35,864 bases of DNA, taken from assembly GCA_016183655.1 (NCBI GenBank), contig JACPEH010000007.1:1-35864 (forward strand). The letters run 5' to 3'. Of this stretch, positions 1 to 7,945 are shown piece by piece. Positions within the stretch are counted from its first letter, which is position 1. Each line of letters starts with the position of its first letter. The notes under the pieces are model-generated. The model worked only from the letters and a program-made list of their open reading frames with translations, ran no database searches and was not told the DNA's origin. The position numbers and the translations under genes are program-made. This stretch comes from Rhodocyclales bacterium. Lineage in GTDB: Bacteria > Pseudomonadota > Gammaproteobacteria > Burkholderiales > Rhodocyclaceae.

Positions 1-1561
1 AGCTTGACGCCGAGCTCATGGAGGTTCTGCGCCGCCGTTTCGGTCTGCCGCGTGCTCGCCACGTTCTGCCCGCTCGCCTGGCTGATGTTCTGGATCGCCA
101 GCACCGCCTGGTCCATCCCCACCAGCTGCTGCTGCGCCGAAACCGCAATCTGCGTCGCCGCCCGCGCCGCCTCGGCAATGCTCTCGCCCAGCACCCGGAT
201 CGATTCGCCGACCTCGCCCGACAGCCGCACCCCGGCTTCCACTGCCTTGTTGCCCTGCTCCGTCGCCATCACCGCCCCGGCCGTCGCTTTCTGGATGTCG
301 CCCAGGATGGCCCGCACCTGCGCCGTCGCCTGCTTCGACTGCTCCGCCAGGCTTTTCACTTCCTGCGCCACCACCGCAAAGCCCTTGCCCTGCTCGCCGG
401 CCTTCGCCGCTTCGATCGCCGCATTCACCGCGAGCAGGTTCGACTGCTCGGCAAGGTCGTTGACCGTCGCAATGATTTCTCCGATCGCCTGCCCCTGCTC
501 CGACAGCCGGACGATGCTCTCGGCAATCGTCTCCATCTGTTCCTGGATGCGGTGCATCGCTTCCACCGAGTCGTCTACCGACTTGCGCCCGTTCTTCGAG
601 ATCTCCACCGTGCGCTGCGCGCTTTCCGAGACGACGCCGCCAGAACGTCGATCCCGTCCCGGATCTCCTGCGTCATCCGCCGCAGGTTCGCCACCATCGC
701 CGATAGCGCATTGCCCAGAACATCCTGCGGCGACTTGGGTGAGGCGACGACGGTGAGATTCCCGTCTGCCACCTGCTCGGCCACCGCCGCCATCTGCTTC
801 AGCGAACCGGCCATTGCAGCGAACGACTTCATCAGCGCTCCCACCTCGTCCTCGCGGCCGCCCGCCGCCAGGGAGATCGAGAGGTCGCCGTCAGTGATCC
901 GGTCCGCCACCTCGGTCACCTGCCGCAGCGGCCGCGCGATATGCCTAGTGAGAAAGACGCCGGCACCGACCACCAGGGCGGCGGCAAGCAGTACGCCGAT
1001 AGCGATGGTGCGCACGGCCAGTGCCGCCGCTTGCGCCGCTTCCTCCTCGCGGCGCTTGAGCTCGGCAACCTCGTGCGCTTCCATTTCCTTGACGATCTCC
1101 AGCATGTCGCCGATCAGCTTAGCGCCGCGTTTCGTGGCGATTTCCCGGCGGGCGGCCTCGAATCCTTTCTTCTGCCGCAGCTCGATGATCTCCCTCGAAT
1201 AAGCCAGGCGGGCGGCCGCGGCCGGCCCCAACCGCTCGGTGCGGCGCTGTTGCTCGGTGCTGCCCGCCACCTGGGTTCGGATTTCGCGCAACGCGCCGTC
1301 GATGCGGGCGGCGCCGGACTGATACTGCTCAAGCGCGCTTTCGTCGCCGGTGATGACGTAGCCGCGCTGCCCCGACTGCGTATCGTCCACCGCGTTCAGC
1401 AACTCCTTCAGGCTGTTCTGGAGATCGAGCGTGTGCGTCACCAGTTGCGCCGTCTCGGCAAGCTTCACCGTGCCGACATAGGAGGCGCCGCCTACAGCCA
1501 GCAGGATCGCCAGGATGGACAGATAACCGAGCCACAATTTCGCACCGATCGAGTTCCACAT
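1..1561 (-). pseudogene. Methyl-accepting chemotaxis receptor, CHASE3-HAMP, internally deleted and frameshifted; also cut by window edge
   Basis: Membrane chemoreceptor that would signal to a CheA through the CheW proteins encoded upstream. The N-terminal half reads from the ATG at 1561 (GGAG just upstream): TM1 about residues 9-28, a CHASE3-like periplasmic domain about 35-175 (motif SGQRGYVITG), TM2 about 186-207, then HAMP and a second HAMP-like linker. This frame stops at 575. The signalling hairpin is intact in another frame from about 635 to the left edge ([15 protein letters not shown], then [20 protein letters not shown] with its conserved tip, [16 protein letters not shown]). The two frames meet at about 630-640, where LAAS is followed directly by VSESAQ. 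Receptors of this type normally carry about 40 residues there (start of the first methylation helix), so I infer a deletion of roughly 110-130 bases not divisible by three. A mis-assembly of repetitive receptor DNA is the alternative. Confidence 0.75.
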
Positions 1562-1616
1562 CTCTCGCTCCTTCGGGCGGTACGGACCATTGCTGCCGTA
1601 CGGCCATTGTCAGTAC

Positions 1617-2240
1617 TCAGCCGTTCACCGATTCCTCCACCACCATGCGCGGATCGGCCAGTAGCCGCGCCGCATCAAGCACGACCAGTGGCTCCCCGGT
1701 CACCCCCAGCAGATAATCTTCGCGGACCCCGGTCAGCGTCGGCAGCGGCGGCTGCAGCTCGCCGCGCGGCAGCGAGCGCACCCCGGTCACGGTGTCGGCG
1801 AGGACACCGAAACACATTTCCGGCGAATGCAGGATGACCACCTTGTTGAGATCGGAGAGCCTCGCTTCCGGAAGTTCGAAGAACTTGCGCAGGTCCACCA
1901 CCGAGACGATCTCGCCGCGCACATTGACGATGCCCAGCACGAACGGCGGCGTAGCGGGCAAGACAGTCAGCTCGTTGAGCGGAAAGACTTCGCGCACGAA
2001 GGCGAATTCAAGGCCGTAGCGCTCGCCGGAAAGGATGAATTCGATCACTTCCAGCTGGTCGCCGGTGCGCACCGGCGCCACCGGCCGCGCCAAGGCCTCG
2101 GCGCGGGCGGAGAGGATGCGCGCCGTAGCCTCGGGGTCCTCGGTCTCGCCACGCTCCAGCACCTGCCATGCCCGATCCAGGCGGCGATGGACGTCGGCCC
2201 AGTCGATCGCCCGCCGCGCGCGAGGCTGCTTGCCGCTCAC
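1617..2240 (-). CDS. cheW: CheW-type scaffold protein with N-terminal extension
   Basis: Cytoplasmic adaptor of 207 residues, expected to link the receptor to a CheA kinase. The CheW fold covers about residues 63-200: the segment VIEFILSGERYGLEF opens the domain, PFVLGIVNVRGEIVSVVDLRKFF is the typical core, and LGVTGEPLVVLDAARLL closes it. The first 60 residues are an alpha-helical extension (DWADVHRRLDRAWQVLER) absent from minimal CheW proteins and seen in adaptors of alternative chemosensory clusters. The start is a GTG that overlaps the cheR stop (GTGA), implying translational coupling. The receptor gene follows after 55 bases. Confidence 0.93.
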   Translation of the reverse strand: MSGKQPRARRAIDWADVHRRLDRAWQVLERGETEDPEATARILSARAEALARPVAPVRTGDQLEVIEFILSGERYGLEFAFVREVFPLNELTVLPATPPFVLGIVNVRGEIVSVVDLRKFFELPEARLSDLNKVVILHSPEMCFGVLADTVTGVRSLPRGELQPPLPTLTGVREDYLLGVTGEPLVVLDAARLLADPRMVVEESVNG

Positions 2241-3616
2241 TGCACCGCCTCCTCGTCAAGAGCGCTGCGGACGATCTCGCCGAGGCGGCCGGCGGTGATA
2301 CCGTCCGCGTCCGCCAGCGCCTCTGCGGGGTCGCGTCCGGCAAGCAGTTCGAGGGCGTTGCGATAGTGCCGCCGCGCCTCCTTGCACCGGCCGCGGGAAC
2401 GCAGCAGGTTGGCGAGGGCGAAATGCGCCATGACGAAGTCCTGGTCCAGATAGAGGCAGCGCCGCAACGCAATGGCGGCAGCTTCCGTGTCACCCAGTTC
2501 GACCAGGATCGAGGCACGCAGATAAGGTGCCAGCGGGTCGAGCGGGTTGCCGGCGATGGTCCGTTCGCAACAGGCGAGCGCCTCCGCGAGTCGCCCGGCG
2601 TTGGCCAGCTGCCGTGCCTGCAGGATCGCCCCTCCCGCCGTTGGCTCGGCAATCTCCGGCGGCGGCGGCCGGTCGGCGATCGCCGCCGCCGACACGTGTT
2701 CCTCGCTTGCCTCTGCCGGCAGCGGCAACCACGTCATCGGCGCCACCTCTGGCGGCGCAGCGCTCGTCTTGCGATAGAGCAGGTGGTCCGGGAACCGCTG
2801 CGCGGCCAGCGACGGCACCGCCACCAGCGAGTTTTCGACCGGGCTGACCGCCAGCCACCCGCCGTCGAGCAGGCACGCGGCCAGGCGCTCGACGACCCCG
2901 GGCACCCGCTGCGGCTGGAAGTACATCAGCACGTTGCGGCAAAGCACCAGGTCCATGGCGTTGGTATTGGTGTCGAGCGACGGGTAGCGATCCTCGATCA
3001 GGTTGAGCCAGGCGAAATCAACCATTGCCTTGATCTCGGCGGCGACCTCCCGGCGGCCGCCGGGACGGTCGGCCAGCCAGCGCTGAGCCGATTCCGGCAG
3101 CGGACTGCGGAAGGACCATCGGCCATAGACGCCCTCGCGTCCGATCGCAAGCGCCTGCGGGTTGATGTCGGTGGCGAGCACGGAAAGCTGCCACTGTTCT
3201 CGATCGGGCAGCAAGGCTGCCAGCAGCATGGCGATCGAATACGCTTCCTCGCCGCTGCTGCAGCCCGCGCTCCAGACGCGGATGCGCCGCGTCGTTTCGC
3301 GCCGCTGCCGGATCAACTCGGGCAGCACCTGCTGCGCCAGTGCGGCAAACAGTTCCGGGTCGCGGAAAAAATAGCTTTCCCCCACCGTCAGGTGACCGGC
3401 CAGCACTTCCATCTCGCGATGCCCCAGGCTGCCGGAGAGCAGCCCCTCGGCGCAGGCGGTGGCATTGGCATAGCCCAACGCGGGCGCCGCGGCGGCAAGG
3501 CGCCGCGTCAGCTCCGGCCGGCACTCCGGCGGAAAATGCAGGCCCAGGCGTGCGGCGAGCAACTCGGCGATCGCTCCCCAGTGCAGGTCGCCTTCGAGGC
3601 GGAAAGGCTTATTCAT
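2237..3616 (-). CDS. cheR: CheR-type chemoreceptor glutamate methyltransferase with C-terminal TPR repeats
   Basis: SAM-dependent methyltransferase of 459 residues that would methylate glutamates in the receptor's signalling helices. A CheR N-terminal domain precedes the motif VGESYFFRD (about residues 78-86), the SAM-binding loop VWSAGCSSGEEAYSIAML (about 114-131), TDINPQALAIGREGVYG, and LVLCRNVLMYF (about 223-233). A linker rich in Pro and Ala is followed by about 130 residues of TPR-like helices (LACCERTIAGNPLDPLAPY, LRRCLYLDQDFVMAHFALA). Plain CheR is about 280 residues, so this is the WspC-like long form. It starts inside the upstream cheW (8-base overlap) and ends overlapping the downstream cheW. 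Confidence 0.95.
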   Translation of the reverse strand: MNKPFRLEGDLHWGAIAELLAARLGLHFPPECRPELTRRLAAAAPALGYANATACAEGLLSGSLGHREMEVLAGHLTVGESYFFRDPELFAALAQQVLPELIRQRRETTRRIRVWSAGCSSGEEAYSIAMLLAALLPDREQWQLSVLATDINPQALAIGREGVYGRWSFRSPLPESAQRWLADRPGGRREVAAEIKAMVDFAWLNLIEDRYPSLDTNTNAMDLVLCRNVLMYFQPQRVPGVVERLAACLLDGGWLAVSPVENSLVAVPSLAAQRFPDHLLYRKTSAAPPEVAPMTWLPLPAEASEEHVSAAAIADRPPPPEIAEPTAGGAILQARQLANAGRLAEALACCERTIAGNPLDPLAPYLRASILVELGDTEAAAIALRRCLYLDQDFVMAHFALANLLRSRGRCKEARRHYRNALELLAGRDPAEALADADGITAGRLGEIVRSALDEEAVQ

Positions 3617-4088
3617 GGTCCGCCAACGCTTCGTCCAGCACCGCGCGTTCCTTCTGCCCGAGGAAGGCGTCGGGATCGACGATCACGAGCAGGCCCTCGC
3701 CACCGCGGGCGACTCCTTCGAAGACCCCGCTCTCCGCCGCCAACGTCCGCGCCGGCACGAAGTCCCTTTCCTCCCACTCGGTGATTCCGATGACGCCATC
3801 GACGACGATGGCCAGGCAGCGCGACGGCGTCCGCAGCACGACCAGCAAGTCGGACAGGCGCAACGGCCGGGATTCGAGGCCAAGGCGGACGCGGATGTCG
3901 AGCACGGGAATGAGCTCGCCGTGGAAGTCGATCACGCCGAGAAGGAGCGCCGGCGCATCCGGCAGCGGTGTGACCATCGCCGCGCGCGCCACCTGCGCGA
4001 CAACGGTTAACGGCAGTGCGAGGCGATGTTTGTCTACCGACACTTCAACCGTCATTCTCATGGCATCCGACAAGTTGTTGTTTGTCAT
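3609..4088 (-). CDS. cheW: CheW-type scaffold protein, first gene of the chemosensory operon
   Basis: Adaptor of at most 159 residues with a bare CheW domain: TVEVSVDKHRLALPL, LLGVIDFHGELIPVLDIRVRLGL and VVDGVIGITEW are typical strands. The longest frame starts at the ATG at 4088, but that ATG has no ribosome site and lies two bases behind a TATAAA box. The domain itself begins at the twelfth codon, so ATG at 4061 or 4055 may be the real start. Two CheW proteins flanking a TPR-CheR recall Wsp/alternative-cellular-function clusters rather than the main flagellar cluster; the kinase and CheB would lie left of the window. Confidence 0.9.
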   Translation of the reverse strand: MTNNNLSDAMRMTVEVSVDKHRLALPLTVVAQVARAAMVTPLPDAPALLLGVIDFHGELIPVLDIRVRLGLESRPLRLSDLLVVLRTPSRCLAIVVDGVIGITEWEERDFVPARTLAAESGVFEGVARGGEGLLVIVDPDAFLGQKERAVLDEALADHE

Positions 4089-4090
4089 TT

Positions 4091-4118
4091 TTTATAGCTC
4101 GTCCAGGCAATACATCAA
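4091..4118 (-). promoter_or_regulatory. Candidate sigma70 promoter of the chemosensory operon
   Basis: On the minus strand TTGATG (4118-4113) and TATAAA (4096-4091) are separated by 16 bases. Transcription would begin near 4084, inside the first possible ATG of the cheW gene, which favours one of the internal ATG codons as the true start. Confidence 0.45.
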
Positions 4119-4154
4119 GCTGTGAATGGAGCCGCGCCGCCGAAAGCGACTAGA

Positions 4155-4194
4155 AAACCGGGAGAAACCGAGAGAAACCGGGACGAACGAGGAC
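4155..4194 (+). repeat. Four tandem 10-bp repeats upstream of the chemosensory operon
   Basis: Four units with a 10-base period: AAACCGGGAG, AAACCGAGAG, AAACCGGGAC and the diverged GAACGAGGAC. They lie about 40-80 bases upstream of the candidate cheW promoter. One repeat per helical turn puts every copy on the same DNA face, as expected for a cooperative regulator or a bend, but no binding protein is identified. Confidence 0.6.
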
Positions 4195-4396
4195 GCCGCG
4201 AGCGCAACTTCGCGCGTTGTGACGATGGCATATCGCGCGACGATCCGCCGGACGGCAGGAAACGATCCAGAATGGGTAGCGTCCATGCGACGACGCTTCG
4301 CAAGAATTGATCGCCGTCCGCCGGGGAAGTTCCGCAGCTCAGAGCGCGGGATGGAAGCGCGGAGGCATGCGCAGGCGGCGCGTCCGCAAGGCCGGC

Positions 4397-4831
4397 TCAG
4401 CGCCGGTAGTGACTCCCCGACGTTACCGCCAGGTAGATCTCCCGCAGGAACACCGACAGCGAGGCGATCATCGCCAGCATCGCCGCGACGAACAAGCCGG
4501 CGACCGCCTGTGCCAGCTTGACCGAGACCATCGCGCCGATGAAGGCGCCGGCGACGACCAGGCAGACCAGCAAGGCGCTGAGCACGGCGAACAGGATCGA
4601 CAGGTAGACGAGCCGGCTGCGCCGCGCCAGCAAGGCCATTTCTTCCTCGGCCTCGGCGCGGTCGTCGGTGCCGGGGTGCCGGAGCTGCTCGACCACCACC
4701 CGTCGCCGGTCAACGATGCGCCCGAGGCGGCCGTTCATGGCGTTGATCAGCGTGGCGATCGCCGTCAGCAGGAAGACCGGCGCCACCGCCAGCTGGATGA
4801 CGTGCGTGATGTCGCTCAGGTCGCCGAGCAT
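4397..4831 (-). CDS. DUF2721 family membrane protein
   Basis: Small inner-membrane protein of 144 residues and unknown role. It has an N-terminal hydrophobic helix (VAPVFLLTAIATLINAM), a charged cytoplasmic stretch with GRIVDRRR and EAEEEMALLARR, and two further membrane helices (LVYLSILFAVLSALLVCLVV and AGLFVAAMLAMIASLSVFL). This layout and the first ten residues (LSDITHVIQLAVAPVFLL) match DUF2721. I chose the ATG at 4831 because AAGGAGAG lies just upstream and overlaps the end of the acyltransferase gene, pointing to coupled translation. A longer in-frame reading to the right is antisense noise within that gene. Confidence 0.88.
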   Translation of the reverse strand: MLGDLSDITHVIQLAVAPVFLLTAIATLINAMNGRLGRIVDRRRVVVEQLRHPGTDDRAEAEEEMALLARRSRLVYLSILFAVLSALLVCLVVAGAFIGAMVSVKLAQAVAGLFVAAMLAMIASLSVFLREIYLAVTSGSHYRR

Positions 4832-4842
4832 CGCTCTCTCCT

Positions 4843-5751
4843 TCAGGCCGCTTGGGCAACGGGGGCCGCACGTGCGGCGAGGATTTCGTCGATGCGGCAG
4901 TCCTTCGCCTGCCACATCTCGTTGACCCAGGCCGTCAGCTGGCGGCGGTACGGCGCGCTGCCGATTGTCGCCCCCGGCGCGATCGCCGGCAGTTCCAGCT
5001 CGCGCACATGCACGACGACCTCGCGCATCCGGCCGCACAGCAGGTCCCAGAAGGTCGGCACGCCGTCGGGATAGACGATGGTGACGTCCAGGTACGAGCG
5101 GAAACGGTCGCCCATGACCGACAGCGCCATCGCCAGCCCCCCTACTTTCGGTTCCAGCAGATGACGGTAGGGCGATTGTTGCTCGTCGTGCTTGGCCGGC
5201 GTGAACCGCGTTCCTTCGAGGAAATTGATCACCGAGGTCGGAATCGTGCGGAAACGTTCGCACGACTTGCGCGTGGCCGCTAGGTCGCGGGCAAAACTGC
5301 CGCCGCGCCGCATGAACGGGAAATCGAGCGCCCACCAGGCCAATCCCATGAGCGGCACGTAGATCAGTTCGCGCTTGAGGAAAAACTTCAGCAGCGGAAT
5401 TTTTCCGGTCAGCGCCTTCTGCAGCACCAGGATGTCCACCCAGCTCTGGTGGTTGCTGCCGACCAGATACCAGCCGTGCCGACGCAGGCTGTCGGCGCCG
5501 TCCACCTGCCAGCGAACCGTCCCGACCAGCCCGATCCACCAGCCGTTGATCCGGATCCAGGTTTCGGCGAGGCGGTTGAGGATGCGGTCGACGGGAACCC
5601 GCACCACCGGGAAAGGAAGGCACAGCTTGAGCAGCGCGAACGGCATCATCGTCGAGAAGACAACCAAGACGTTGGCGCCGAGGAGCATCGCGGCGAGACA
5701 GCCCCTGCCGGCATCGAGCCAGCGGCGGAGCAGCGAGGTCGGACGCAGCAT
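4843..5751 (-). CDS. 1-acylglycerol-3-phosphate O-acyltransferase family (LPLAT, YihG-like)
   Basis: Membrane-associated acyltransferase of 302 residues, probably transferring a fatty acyl group to a lysophospholipid or related acceptor. An N-terminal membrane segment (LAAMLLGANVLVVFSTMMPFALL) precedes the catalytic HX4D motif in SNHQSWVDILV and the substrate-binding motif FLEGTRFTPAK. The FPFMRRGG and IVYPDGVPTFWDLLCG segments are typical of the YihG/YihG-like branch. The start ATG at 5751 shares one base with the stop of the DUF1178 gene (TGATG), so the two are translationally coupled. Exact acceptor cannot be read from sequence. Confidence 0.9.
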   Translation of the reverse strand: MLRPTSLLRRWLDAGRGCLAAMLLGANVLVVFSTMMPFALLKLCLPFPVVRVPVDRILNRLAETWIRINGWWIGLVGTVRWQVDGADSLRRHGWYLVGSNHQSWVDILVLQKALTGKIPLLKFFLKRELIYVPLMGLAWWALDFPFMRRGGSFARDLAATRKSCERFRTIPTSVINFLEGTRFTPAKHDEQQSPYRHLLEPKVGGLAMALSVMGDRFRSYLDVTIVYPDGVPTFWDLLCGRMREVVVHVRELELPAIAPGATIGSAPYRRQLTAWVNEMWQAKDCRIDEILAARAAPVAQAA

Positions 5752-6185
5752 CAGTTCAGTTCTTCCGGTTTCTTGGGACGCGGCAGGCGCAGGACGTTGA
5801 TCCCCTCCTCCTGCAAGGCCGCGCAATCGTCGGCGGAGGCAACGCCGCGGATGGGGCGTTCGGGCGACTCGTGGTAATGCATGCGGCGGGCCTCGTCGGC
5901 AAAAGCGGTGCCAACGTCGTCACTGTGGCGGATCATGTCCTCGATGAAGGCTTTGGCGACCGCCAGCGGATCCGCGGCAGCCGCCTTCTGCCCGTCCGCC
6001 GGCTGCGGATCGGAAGCCGCCGACGAGGCGACATGCACCGCCGACGGCAGGCGGCGCACCTCGTGTGAACCGCAATAGGGACAGTTCACCATCCCTTGCG
6101 CGTCCTGCTGGCCGAAGTCGTCGGCCGAGCGGAACCAGCCTTCGAAGCGGTGGTCGGCGGAACAGGTCAGGTCGAAAATGATCAT
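5751..6185 (-). CDS. DUF1178 family zinc-ribbon protein
   Basis: Soluble protein of 144 residues, function unknown. It opens with MIIFDLTCSADHRFEGWF and has a CPYCGS knuckle about 35 residues on, so Cys8 and the CPYC pair may bind zinc; both are family hallmarks. The C-terminal part (DEARRMHYHESPERPIRGVAS) is the most conserved region of DUF1178. The start at 6185 is chosen because all recognisable family sequence begins there; a longer frame to 6233 adds 16 unrelated residues. No good ribosome site is visible, which is odd for the first gene of an operon and may reflect disturbance by the neighbouring prophage. Confidence 0.88.
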   Translation of the reverse strand: MIIFDLTCSADHRFEGWFRSADDFGQQDAQGMVNCPYCGSHEVRRLPSAVHVASSAASDPQPADGQKAAAADPLAVAKAFIEDMIRHSDDVGTAFADEARRMHYHESPERPIRGVASADDCAALQEEGINVLRLPRPKKPEELN

Positions 6186-7001
6186 ATATGGGGAAACGAA
6201 GGTCGTGGTGCCCGGAACCGGGGGCGGACACATAGAAATGGTGGGGCTTTCCGGGCGGCGTGGGGAAATATTGGGGAATCGACAGGCGTCGAACCCTCAT
6301 CGCGACGCGGGGGCGATTGTATCGCAGGCTCGTGGCGTGTGCGTGTGTGCATGACGCGCGTGCGCGAGCCATAGCCGGATGATTGTGGGGGCAGCGAGAA
6401 AAGGTAACATCGGTAACCTTCCGCAAGAATTGGCCGGCATCCATTGCGGCTCAAGGCTTTCAGCGAATTTGAAAAAGGTAACCTTATAGTAACTAATAGG
6501 TAATCAGGTTACCGTTATCGACAGTGATTTATATACGACTGACCGGCCCAATAAATCAATCACTTACGGAAAGGTTACCTTTTTGGTTACCAATTATTAC
6601 CCATCAAAGGTAATCACAAGACTCCAATAAAATCAAAGCGATAGAAGCGGCGGCAGGATGCCGTTACCGATGTTACCGTTTTCCGATGGCGCCCCCCGGC
6701 TTTGGGCTTGGAACACCACAGCCCCCTCCTCCCTTCTGTCTGCATGACCAGGGCGCATCAATCCGCATGACTGGCGGCAGCCCCTTCTCCCGCGCCGCAC
6801 CAGACGGTGCGGTCGGTCGGCCGTTTCGCATGCCTGCATGATTTGCGACCCCAAAAGCGGGCAGGCGGGGCGGGGTCCCGACTGCGCGCGGAGGGTCAAG
6901 GGCTGCCGGGGAGGGGGAAAAGGGCGAAAACGGGGCGAATTGCCTATTTTTTGGGCTATTTCGGCGGGGTTTGACGCGGCGCAGCACGGATTTGGGGCGT
7001 G
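6186..7001. other. Gene-free host-prophage junction region
   Basis: About 800 bases without a believable gene. 6400-6650 is strikingly AT-rich against its GC-rich surroundings and carries the GGTWACC heptamer cluster. 6690-6990 is G-rich on the plus strand. Reading frames here (for example minus-strand 6633-6899 and 6673-6987) overlap each other and show no domain or ribosome site. The prophage left end, and perhaps the cohesive-end site expected left of the portal gene in P2-type genomes, should be in this interval, but I cannot place either exactly. Confidence 0.6.
6403..6677. repeat. Cluster of GGTWACC heptamers in AT-rich DNA
   Basis: GGTAAC(C) occurs at 6403, 6412 and 6477, with near copies AGTAAC at 6488, GGTAATC at 6499 and GGTAATC at 6609. 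The reverse form GGTTACC occurs at 6507, 6573 and 6585, with CGTTACC at 6662 and TGTTACC at 6671. The left half is almost all in one orientation and the right half mostly in the other. Arm-type integrase sites of an attachment region, replication iterons or a partition site are possible; location at the prophage edge favours the first. Confidence 0.75.
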
Positions 7002-7024
7002 AAAAAGCCGCCCGGAGGCGGCTT
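7002..7024 (-). terminator. Rho-independent terminator of the leftward phage unit
   Basis: Perfect 8-bp stem AAGCCGCC/GGCGGCTT with a 4-base loop, followed on the minus strand by a run of T (A-run 7002-7006 on the plus strand). It lies 20 bases beyond the methylase stop codon, so it ends the P-Q-methylase transcript. Confidence 0.85.
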
Positions 7025-7044
7025 GAGTGTCGGCGTTGGTAGCG

Positions 7045-7809
7045 TCAGAAGTTGCGAATGATCAGCTCGCCGCTCTTCCCTGCCCTGCCGGCGCCGCCGA
7101 CGTTGTAGGTGATGTCGGTGCGGTCGATCGTGAGGCCGTCAAAGGCGCGGCGCATCTCGGGGATGTCATTGACCGAGACGATCATCTTGCCCTTGATGCT
7201 GCGCGCCAGCGCGGCGATGCGGTCGTACTGGTCAAGGCCGAAGCCGACGCCGTAGCCTTCGGTGCCCCAGTACGGCGGGTCGAGGTAGAAGAGCGTCCCG
7301 GGTCGGTCGTAGCGCTCGATGCAGCGCCACCAGTCGAGGTGCTCGATCTGGGTGCGTGCCAGCCGCTGATGCGCGGCTGACAGGTACTCCTCAATGCGCT
7401 GCGGGTTCAAGCGTGGCGGTGTGGTCGCCGTGGTACCGAAGGTCTGCCCTTCGACCTTACCGCCGAACGCCAGCTTCTGCAGATAGAAGAAGCGCGCCGC
7501 GCGCTGGATGTCGGTCAGCGTTTCCGGGTTTTCCTGCTGCGCCAATTCGAAAAGCTGCCGGCTGACCAGCGAGTACTTGAACTGCCGGACGAACTCATCC
7601 AAGTGGTTGCGCACGACGCGGTACAGGTTCACCAGCTCGCCGTTGATGTCGTTGAGGACCTCGCAGGCCGCCGGCGGCTTCATGAAGAACAGCGCGGCGC
7701 CGCCGGCGAACGGCTCCACGTAGCAGGTGTGCTCCGGGAAGAGCGGGAGGATGTGCTTGGCCAAGCGGCGCTTGCCGCCGATCCATGGAATGATGGGTTT
7801 GAATGCCAT
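7045..7809 (-). CDS. dam: DNA adenine methylase, D12 class (Dam-like)
   Basis: SAM-dependent N6-adenine methyltransferase of 254 residues. It has the N-terminal PWIGGKRRL motif (about residues 8-16), the SAM-binding loop VEPFAGGAAL (31-40), NDINGELVNLYR, and the catalytic DPPY at 177-180. The first 40 residues of the longer open frame are discarded because homology begins at MAFKPIIPWIGGK; the ribosome site before that ATG is weak. It sits downstream of the portal gene in the leftward phage unit. Likely roles, by analogy with other phage Dam enzymes, are protecting phage DNA from restriction or adjusting regulation; recognition of GATC is plausible but not shown. Confidence 0.92.
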   Translation of the reverse strand: MAFKPIIPWIGGKRRLAKHILPLFPEHTCYVEPFAGGAALFFMKPPAACEVLNDINGELVNLYRVVRNHLDEFVRQFKYSLVSRQLFELAQQENPETLTDIQRAARFFYLQKLAFGGKVEGQTFGTTATTPPRLNPQRIEEYLSAAHQRLARTQIEHLDWWRCIERYDRPGTLFYLDPPYWGTEGYGVGFGLDQYDRIAALARSIKGKMIVSVNDIPEMRRAFDGLTIDRTDITYNVGGAGRAGKSGELIIRNF

Positions 7810-7901
7810 TGGTAAGTGATTCACTTTAATGATAGCCTTCGGCCCGCCGTGTGCACGGTGCGGTGCCTTGGCCAAACGCAGGCGGTAGCTGCGGGAGGTG
7901 G

Positions 7902-7931
7902 CCGTGTCGGGTGCTCCAACACCCGACACGG
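7902..7931. repeat. Perfect 12-bp inverted repeat between portal and methylase genes
   Basis: CCGTGTCGGGTG (7902-7913) and its exact complement (7920-7931) enclose a 6-base loop. It lies 15 bases beyond the portal stop. There is no T-run on either side, so it may be a transcript-stabilising or attenuating hairpin rather than a simple terminator. Confidence 0.7.
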
Positions 7932-7945
7932 TCGCACCGTCTCTC

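Larger units (their letters stand above)
4089..4396. other. Intergenic region between two minus-strand operons
   Basis: No convincing gene. It holds the candidate cheW promoter and the 10-bp repeats, and the 3' side of the DUF2721 gene. Short open frames here are compositionally random and lack ribosome sites. No U-tract terminator for the DUF2721 operon is obvious. Confidence 0.6.

Noticed and set aside
6205..6300. tRNA-like 3' end on the minus strand (GTTCCGGGCACCA, and GGTTCGA near 6290) as an integration target
   Set aside because: No T-arm, anticodon arm or acceptor pairing can be built around either piece; resemblance is limited to short common motifs.
6633..6987. Two overlapping minus-strand reading frames of 88 and 104 codons
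   Set aside because: Low-complexity Pro/Arg-rich products, no ribosome sites, no domain, and they lie in G-rich DNA where stop codons are rare by chance.
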